Positions 56,731 to 64,000 of a stretch of DNA of 64,000 nucleotides are shown piece by piece; within the stretch, counting starts at the first letter, position 1; each line of letters starts with the position of its first letter. The stretch lies in the NCBI GenBank assembly GCA_050084985.1, contig JBITNC010000001.1, positions 159,960,001-160,024,000 of the forward strand, given 5' to 3'. Below the pieces are notes generated by a model that was given only the letters and a program-made list of their open reading frames with translations, did no database searches and was not told the DNA's origin. The stretch comes from Nageia nagi (lineage: Eukaryota; Pinophyta). A program made the translations under genes and the position numbers.

Positions 56731-58489
56731 GTAATATATAATATGAGTTTTATTTCCCTATTTAGTTCTCTTAGCTCTTAAATAATGTGAGAAGTGAGTA
56801 ATTCTTGAAAAGTGATATTAAAGGGTGTTGTTGGTTACAACCGAAAATATATTTAGAAAGGATTATATCCATTAAAAATATGTAAAATTCTATTATAGTT
56901 ATGTTGGATGTATGGAATATTATCATTTCAAATTCATGTGTATGTAATGTTATATATTCATAGGATATGAATAAGATTTTGATTTATATATTTTATTTAG
57001 ACATCGATCTGGGGATGAAATATTATGAATCAAACAATACGAGTGTCCATTAGTCCCCCAAAAATGTTTGAATAATACATTATATTATTATCATGTTAAA
57101 TAGTTGGCAGGTATGGTTGGTAGTTGTTTAGTTATACAAGATATAATTTTCTCAAACTAACGTAACCACCATTTCATTCTTGTACTTATTCATGCTATGG
57201 TGATGCAATAAGAATTGTAATTTTCATCTTATCTTTTATGGTATTAGAGCAAACCATAGGAAATTCATCCTAGCTACCAATAAACTTGTAATAATTTTTT
57301 AAAAACTTTTGTGCAAGATCTTGAATTCTTATGAGTGAAACAATGTTTGAGAAAGTATGCTTAGTGCATACCAACCATGATATGCACAGATATGAAGACT
57401 TTGGCTGCAAGAAAATGTAGAAAAATAATGGTGATATCTATGGAGGAAGTTATGTGATTATTTGCACATCATTGAAGATGCCTAATACCATTGGAGACTT
57501 ACATAATGCATAAAAGCTCTACATATTTGGATCTTATGTTAATAATTTTATTATGAACATCTAGACATGGTGAAAAAATAACTTTCAAGGACAAGAGCAA
57601 AGTGCACCCAACACACTAGTAAATTAGGTGACTTGATTATTTTTCATACATAGTATCAGCAAAAAAAGTATTTCATAATTGCATGTTGGTGAAACTTGTG
57701 CATGATGAGTTTGTAAAATATATGAAATTGAATTCTAGTATGCATTATCATCTATTGTTTACTCAAAGACTATGCTTTGGCTATAGAATTTATGTATGTA
57801 TTATGGAATAAAATGACTTGCACAAAAGTTGAGTTAGAGAACAATGTGTAGAGGATATCCATTTATATGAAGGAGTGTTTGCTTGTTGAAGACATTGTAC
57901 CTCAAACCTCGAGTTTTTATCATGTGCTTATTCTTTAATATTAAAGAGTTAAAGGAATTAATAGTTCTTATTCTATATTGTGCAAGATTGAATTCTATAA
58001 GTGCCCAAGACTATTGTGATTGTGAATAGAGGTGTTACTTTGGAGATATAAGTGATTTTGATGAACCTAGAGGATATAGTTATGAATTCTATTTTGTTCT
58101 TTTCAAATTGATCAATAAGATCATACCTTTATTATTCGATCATTTGGTTACATAAAGCTAGCTTGACTATTTTATTTTTGAAGCATGTTGTCATCATTGT
58201 ATGATTAAGAGAAAGCTTGAAACTAACTATGAGGCTGACATTGAAGATAATTGTTCTCATCATACAAGATGATATTTGCAAGCAATTTTATGAAACTTTT
58301 ATTACTTGAAAATAAAGTTTTGAATAAAGTATTTTTTTTATAAGTGGTCATGATTAAAAAAGTATCATTTATCTCGATTTGGGTTCCATTTCATAGTTTT
58401 TGACTTGGATTCCATAAAATTTTGTAGTAGGATCTATGTAAAATGGAAACTCCTCGATATTTATGTAAAAAATAGAACTATCTACTCCT
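56731..58489 (+). other. decayed retroelement remnant with primer-binding site
   Basis: TGGTATTAGAGC at 57239-57250 looks like an initiator-Met primer site, one base off the standard TGGTATCAGAGC. The sequence just before it (from TGTTGTTGGTTACAACC at about 56826) may be an LTR. No clear gag could be read downstream, only short frames full of stops. Confidence 0.35.
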
Positions 58490-58990
58490 TGTTGGAATGT
58501 ATAATGCATTATTGTAAATGTTGTGTAATAATCTTCTATGTAAATTCACTAATACTTAAGGGTATCATTTGATACCTTAAGTATTTAAGTGAATATGATA
58601 ATGTAACTTGTCCTACACTCCATGGCATGAGTATGCCCCTTGGGTAAAAGGATGTGCATGTCATGCTTTTATACATTGGATAAAAGGTTGATCCAAAGAG
58701 GCATTTTGGCCTATAAGTAGAAGGCTCACTCTTTGTGATCACACACCAATTTTTGTGGAGTAAAGTTATGATATAGGATAGTGGTTAGGAGAAAAGAGTA
58801 GGAGGATTGTAGGAGTCCATATTTGTTAAGAAGAGAGATATAGTTAGTGGATGTACTCCTAGTTGGAGGAACCACTTACATCTTGTATTATCTTTGTAAG
58901 ATTGCTTTGTGTGATAGTTAGATGTGAATTGAGAGCTTTCATGTGATCTTGGTAGTTTAGGATTGTTCATGTTATAGTTCAATTCTCTCA
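58490..58990 (+). repeat. 5' LTR of a Copia element (same family as 54831-55341)
   Basis: TGTTGGAATGTATAATGCA ... TTCTCTCA, followed after two bases by the primer site. The matching 3' LTR lies outside the window. Confidence 0.88.
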
Positions 58991-58992
58991 TT

Positions 58993-59004
58993 TGGTATTA
59001 GAGC
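58993..59004 (+). other. Copia primer-binding site
   Basis: TGGTATTAGAGC, a one-base variant of the initiator-Met complement, two bases after the LTR. The same variant is at 57239. Confidence 0.8.
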
Positions 59005-62000
59005 AAGTGTGGAAGCTCTTCTTCTTGGTGTGGAAGCTACATCTTGGTGATCCTTTTTCCTTCTTCATTCCTTATATTACACCCCATTTATGAGCTAAAA
59101 GTAAGAGAAGGTATAAATTTCCTCCTCCATTGGTTATCTTATGGATTATGGCATTAGATACTAAAATATTTTGTGAGATATGTGAGCTTAGTTTTTTGCA
59201 AAATATGATCAAAATGGCAATACAAGCAATTTTTTTTTCTATTTACACTAACCTCTTATGTTAGTAGCATTTTTTTCCAAAATGTTTAATACATGATATA
59301 CCTTTTAAGAGGATAGTATATAATGCAATTATTTTTACTAACCTTTTGTTTGTTAGTAGCATGGGTTAATTAATTTTTTTGCTTAAACCTTTGATAATAA
59401 TCCCTAGTTAAAGGGGTTAATATACAATGTTTATGTAATACCAAAAGTAATACTACAAATGTTGTTACCAATTCTTTTATCTAATTAAATATAAAAATTT
59501 GTATTGTATATAAACATTGTATTATATATCAATTATTTATTATATTTTTTTTGCAATATAATCAATTTTGTAAATCCATAATGTTGTGTTTAAAATATAA
59601 ACTCTGTTATTGAAATATGAGAAAGGAAACAACCTTTAAAATAAAAAAATAAAAATATAGTATACATTTTTTCCCTTTCATTAATCCTTCGAAAGTTTTT
59701 TCTTCCTTCTTTTAGGTAGCTATTTTTTGGGGCCCTCTTTTTTTTCTCAAGGGTTGGTTGACGAAGTTAGGAGAGGCTGAGCTGGCTACTGCTAAGTCAC
59801 CCTCATGTCTGTTAGGACTCCTCCCTCCATGCTATTGACTACCGTCTTGCTAGCAACTCCTGCTGTCTCCCTTGTAATTACCAGGACCCCTCTTGCCTCC
59901 CACTTTGTTGCTAACTCTACAGTCCTCCTTACGACCCCTCCTCATCACATTTTTTAACCACTCCTTCCTTGCTATGACCTCTATATTCTGTGACCAATCA
60001 CCTTGCAATGCTAGCTATGCCTTTCCTCCTTTGTGGCTCTATATGGACACTCACAACAGTCATATATGTAGCCTCCTTTTTTAACCCCTCCTACTTGGTA
60101 TTACCTGAGGGATTGGCTGCCATATTCTCTAAGACCCTAGGTGGTAGTGTTGGCTAACTAATCTCAAACTTCTTGCTCACCACCTAGTTTCCTCCTCCTC
60201 TCTATAGTTGCTTGCTCTATTGCTTGCATTTTTTAGAGTCATTCAATCTCATCACTTACCCACCAAAATGATGCTCGAGGAGATTGGCAGAAGGGTAAAG
60301 TGCAAAAGTATTAGAAAGGTAAAAAAGACCCATGGTAGTACTTGCGAGGTGCTCTTTATGCATCCCTCATCATGGTACCATTGCTCTCCTTAATGCACCC
60401 CTTCCTAGTGCTCGAACGATGCTATCTAATACTCTTACCCCACCTTACCCTTATCGTCTCATCCTTTCTTAGCCCTCTAAAAACTAGCTCGTGGCCCTTG
60501 CTTTCCCTCATGACCTTCAAAGTGATTTTTTTTCCTTTATCCTATTATTTTACTCCCTTCACGTAGCAACCATTGGAATAGAGGAGGCTCTTCCCCCTTT
60601 AGAGCCTCTCTCAATGCCTCTCTTGATCCCATCCATTGCAAGCTACACCTTGCAAGTTATAGTCTTGGCATTGCCTCTGTCATGCGTAGTCACCACCTTT
60701 TCTTTACCTCTTGCTCATTTTTTATTTTTTTCCTTTTTTTATCAAAAACTTGAGCAGTCCTTTTTTTTCTCCAAGTGGAAGATAAGCATTTATTTTCTTT
60801 GCTATTACAAGCAACCCCTTCCTTTTATCTTGACATGTAAGTAATAAGAGAGAATTAAATGCATTTAAGTAAAGTCAACATATACCTTTTTGGAGGGCAT
60901 TTAATTTTGTTTTTTGCTTGATTTGCAAGTCATTTCCTTCTATTAAATGCTCTTATTTTAAAACCACATTCATGATTACATTACCTTAGAGTAAGTAGAT
61001 ACATCATTACTCTTAAATGCTATCCTATTTTTTTTTTATAAATGTAATAAATAAAGATAATTTTTTGGGGTATAATTTTATTTATCTTAATAAATTATCT
61101 TCTAAGTATGGTAATTTATTTAGGCAAAATGATAATTATTTACCTAAGTATCTTTTGATAATTTTATGTTGCCTAAAATTTTATAAGGAGATGAATTTTT
61201 TTTTCCATGCTATTTGTTAAGTAAAAGGAAATTTTTTTTACTTAAAAATATTATACTTAGAAGATTTTTTAGCATGCAATTTTTTTCCTTAGTTATATTT
61301 CTAAGGTAAAACTAGTATACTATCTTTAAGGGATAGATTTTTTAAGTAAAAGAGGGGGAGTTTGTATAAACTTTACTTAAAATATTTATCTAGATATTAC
61401 ATGCTTGTTACTTAAATATTTTTAAGTTAATGGTACATGCTTAGTACTTAACTTTTAAAATGATGCATGTTTAAGATTAGTACTTATTGCTTATTACTTA
61501 TGCAAATTAATAGGGATAATACTTGCTTAAATTTTTTAAGATGCATGCTTATGTTTATTACTTAATTTCAAAAGCTATGAAATGGTGCATGATAAGTATC
61601 TTTATTCTTATGCAAAGTTATTCAACTTGTGCAAAGTATGAAAATGATGTATTTATCCTTTATGCAAAGTTAAATTATGCAACTTATGGACCTATGTAAA
61701 GATGTCCTCTAGGGGTTAGTAAACAAAACCCATTAGACTCTTAAAGTTCCATGTTATGGATAGATGATGTTTAATTTATGCACTTTACTTCATGTTTAGC
61801 ACTTTTGCTTTATTTACTTATGCAAAAATATAAAAATTGAATTGAGCAACCCCTTAAAATGAACACATCCACATGCAAATTTTGTAACATGACTTATTTG
61901 GAGATCCATGAGATTAGGACAGGCAGACTGGAGCCTTTAAGTTCAACTATCCAAATTGTGAAAAGTTCATACTTCTCAATTGCCCCTAAGTCCTCTGTTG

Positions 62001-62496
62001 GTCTGGATATAACTCTAATAGGTGGACAGACATGTGTGTAGTGATACCACATGTTCACACATCCATTTAGGGATTAGCTTGATAACCTAGGAGGACAACT
62101 TGAAACTTAATCAAGATTAATAATTTGATCGATCCAATAAATGTCATAAACTTAAAAAATAGTAGGTACTTCTCCTTGTGAGAGTATAAAACTGGCTAAG
62201 GTGAACTAGTTGAGGATTGGTAGTACTTAGGCTCCTCTTGTGTGGGCATCCAGGTGAAGGCCTAATTTTAGATAAGAAAACAAGTCTCAACAATGTCACT
62301 TTACATCTATGGTTCTTGAGATGAGAAATGTATTTGGGTATATGGGTTATTATTTGAGTTGTAAAATATTTGTACTTGTGAATCAAATCAAGCATGTCTC
62401 TAATGTAACATGTATTATTTACTTGGTTAAAACTTAACATTTAATATTATTTATTAAACCACATTCTTATTATTTTTCACATTTTTATGTAGCAAA
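59005..62496 (+). other. 3.5-kb leader-like region without recognised coding
   Basis: 59690-60840 is pyrimidine-rich (CTCCTCCC, TTTTTTCTTT runs) and yields long Leu/Pro/Ser frames on the plus strand by composition. 60900-61700 is AT-rich with repeated GCTTAGTACTTAA-like and TATGCAAAGTTA phrases. No domain is seen. It may contain other insertions. Confidence 0.55.
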
Positions 62497-63331
62497 TGGA
62501 AGAATCCTTTTTACCTAAACACATTCTTGATGGTTCCAACTTTGGGATTTGAGAACCATGGATGAGAGCTAAAATGTAGGCAAGAAAGCTTGGGCAAACA
62601 GTAAATGAAAACCTTGTACCTCCTACAAATGAGAAGGCACTAGAAGCTTACAACACAAAGATGAGTTAACAACCTCCATGATTTACTATGCAGTTTTAGA
62701 TGATGTAATACTAATGATTTCCTCTTCAACCTTGGAAAAGGAAGCTTGGGATAAGCTTAAACAAATCTACCTTGGTTCAAAATTTTTAAGAAGGTTTACA
62801 ATTCTTCAAAAATTACTTCAATCACATCAAGGAGAAGATGAAAATATGGCTATCTACTTGAATAAGATATTTAACCTAAGGACCCAACTTATTGCTTGTG
62901 GGTGCAATTGGATCAATGATGAGTTCAAGGTTTTCATTATTCTTCAAAGCTTTTCTTCAAAGTTTAGAAACTTTATAATGGTTAAGAAAATAAGACTTGA
63001 TGATGAAGAAGAAGTCTTCTCCCTTGAGAACCCTTCTAAGAACCTTTTGAAGCATGAGGAAACCCTTAACAATAAGGTGTTGATTTCTTCTCCTAAAGAT
63101 AATAACATTACTCTTGGAGTAACCAAAAATCCTTTCAAGAAAAAGTTCAACCATAAAAAAAACTCTTATCCTTATTCCTCCAAAAGGTTTGAGAAAATAG
63201 GCAATGGCTATAACAACAGTAGGAGTAATGATAATAACAAACACTTCAAGCAAAGAGATGTAAAAGGTAATGCAAATAATCCATATCTTAAAGAAAATTT
63301 TGATGGTAATTGTAACTATTATGGCATCTAA
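62497..63331 (+). pseudogene. Copia gag (UBN2 type), early stops
   Basis: MEESFLPKHILDGSNFGI is followed by stops near 62549 and 62578. From 62678 a long frame reads SSTLEKEAWDKLKQIYLGS and VFIILQSFSSKFRNF, the UBN2 gag pattern, then a basic Asn-rich tail. The zinc knuckle begins NCNYYG and runs into a stop at 63329, with the second half (YEVDCYKKK) behind it. Confidence 0.82.
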
Positions 63332-63472
63332 GGTTACGAAGTTGATTGCTACAAAAAGAAAAGAAGAAAAGAACAAAGGTAATGGAAATTTAAATAACTT
63401 CAAAGGAAAAAAAAATATTCATGTTGGTTTTGCTATGATGCTCTAGTCTATGTCTCACTCTTTTTTGTCTGA

Positions 63473-63986
63473 TTAGATTATTGATTTTGGTTGCACTAAT
63501 CATCTATGCTTTGAAAAGAAAAAGTTTGAGAACTTTCACAAGTATAGAAAAGATGCGATTATGATAGATGATAACTCCACCTTTGAAGTCCAAAGAATTG
63601 GAAGTGTGTTGATTCATGAAAAGGTTCTTGAAAATATTCTTTATGTTCCTAAGTTAAGGATGAACCTTCTCTCCATGATCCAAGTTGCTAGAAAAGGGTA
63701 CTCTTTTGAGTTTAACTCTCAATATTGGTGCATTAAGAAAAGACTTGCCACTTTGATTAAAAGATCTATGAAAGATAACCTCTACATTGTGAATCAAATG
63801 CTATCAAAGATGTGTCTTGCTTCTAGTGTGTGTTCTAAAGGTAATCTTTGGCACCATCGTTTAGGGCACCTTAACCATAAGAGTATTCAAGTCATGAAAG
63901 ACCAAGAACTTATAGAAAGTTTTCTTTCAATTTCTCCTTCAATTGATCTATGTGAGAAGTGTATTCTTGACAAGATGCATAAATAA
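63473..63986 (+). pseudogene. Copia protease (DFG variant) and integrase zinc domain, partial
   Basis: IIDFGCTNHLCFEKKKF at about 63479 is the protease active site with Phe in place of Ser (DSGCTNH in relatives). MNLLSMIQ and WHHRLGHLNHKS then CEKCILDKMHK form the HHCC zinc domain. A stop at 63984 ends the frame just before the integrase core. Confidence 0.83.
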
Positions 63987-64000
63987 AAGTTTGAAAAAGA

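Larger units (their letters stand above)
58490..64000 (+). mobile_element. Copia LTR element, 5' part (runs off the right edge)
   Basis: 5' LTR 58490-58990, primer site 58993-59004, a long leader, gag from about 62497, then protease and the integrase zinc domain to the window end. That the leader and gag belong to the same insertion as the LTR is inferred from order and orientation. Confidence 0.75.

Noticed and set aside
60342-60844. Leu/Phe-rich plus-strand frames as a membrane protein
   Set aside because: Pyrimidine-rich DNA produces Leu, Phe, Ser and Pro codons. There is no start context or conserved motif.

Overview
This is a stretch of a large, repeat-rich plant nuclear genome. The only recognisable host gene is a starch synthase III gene (SS3) on the minus strand. 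Everything else is transposable-element and endogenous-virus debris, mostly inside the introns of that gene. Seven SS3 exons can be placed with GT/AG borders and matching phases: 50283-50420, 48116-48185, 46531-47739, 43606-43820, 43094-43364, 41822-42003 and 27610-27717. Together they encode 731 codons: transit peptide, coiled coil, three starch-binding CBM53 modules and the start of the GT5 catalytic domain. Intron 6 is 14.1 kb, and intron 7 runs off the left edge, so it exceeds 27.6 kb. Introns this long, the mix of retroelements and the old pararetrovirus suggest a gymnosperm. That is an inference; the sequence does not name the species.

Intron 7, positions 1-27609: a young Copia element (362-5466, TSD TCTTG) sits antisense in a gag-like reading frame. 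It is followed by a GCGACC-motif repeat array containing three evenly spaced TATA boxes (about 5867-7600) and another gag-like fragment (7650-8060). From 9346 to about 27535 lies a roughly 0.95 kb tandem duplication. Copy 1 was later blown apart by an endogenous caulimovirid (9724-16393), a LINE fragment holding a nested Ty3/gypsy chromovirus (16730-21860), and a non-autonomous LTR element (22364-24955). Copy 2 holds a solo LTR (25852-27100). Because the two copies match, each gives the empty site for insertions in the other.

Intron 6, positions 27718-41821: a GCGCCAG-motif array whose head matches the array in intron 7 (29212-30640), a pol-less minus-strand gypsy derivative with its 3' LTR and a 33-bp minisatellite (32291-36740), a possible hAT transposase tail (36745-37212), and a 5'-truncated LINE (about 38880-41680). 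Introns 1-5 are shorter. They hold two small tandem arrays (47784-48037) and a gag zinc-knuckle fragment (44700-46230).

Upstream of SS3 (50421-64000): a promoter-like region with a G-box and GATAAG box, tandem duplications, a perfect 108-bp AT-cored palindrome (52052-52159), a decayed Helitron (53790-56256) with a Copia solo LTR in its helicase, a 156-bp hairpin MITE (56575-56730), and a Copia element of the same LTR family (from 58490) that runs off the right edge. No bacterial features, CRISPR arrays, rRNA or convincing tRNA genes were seen. The elements act as layered insertions, not as a pathway. The functional unit is SS3, which elongates glucan chains in plastids.
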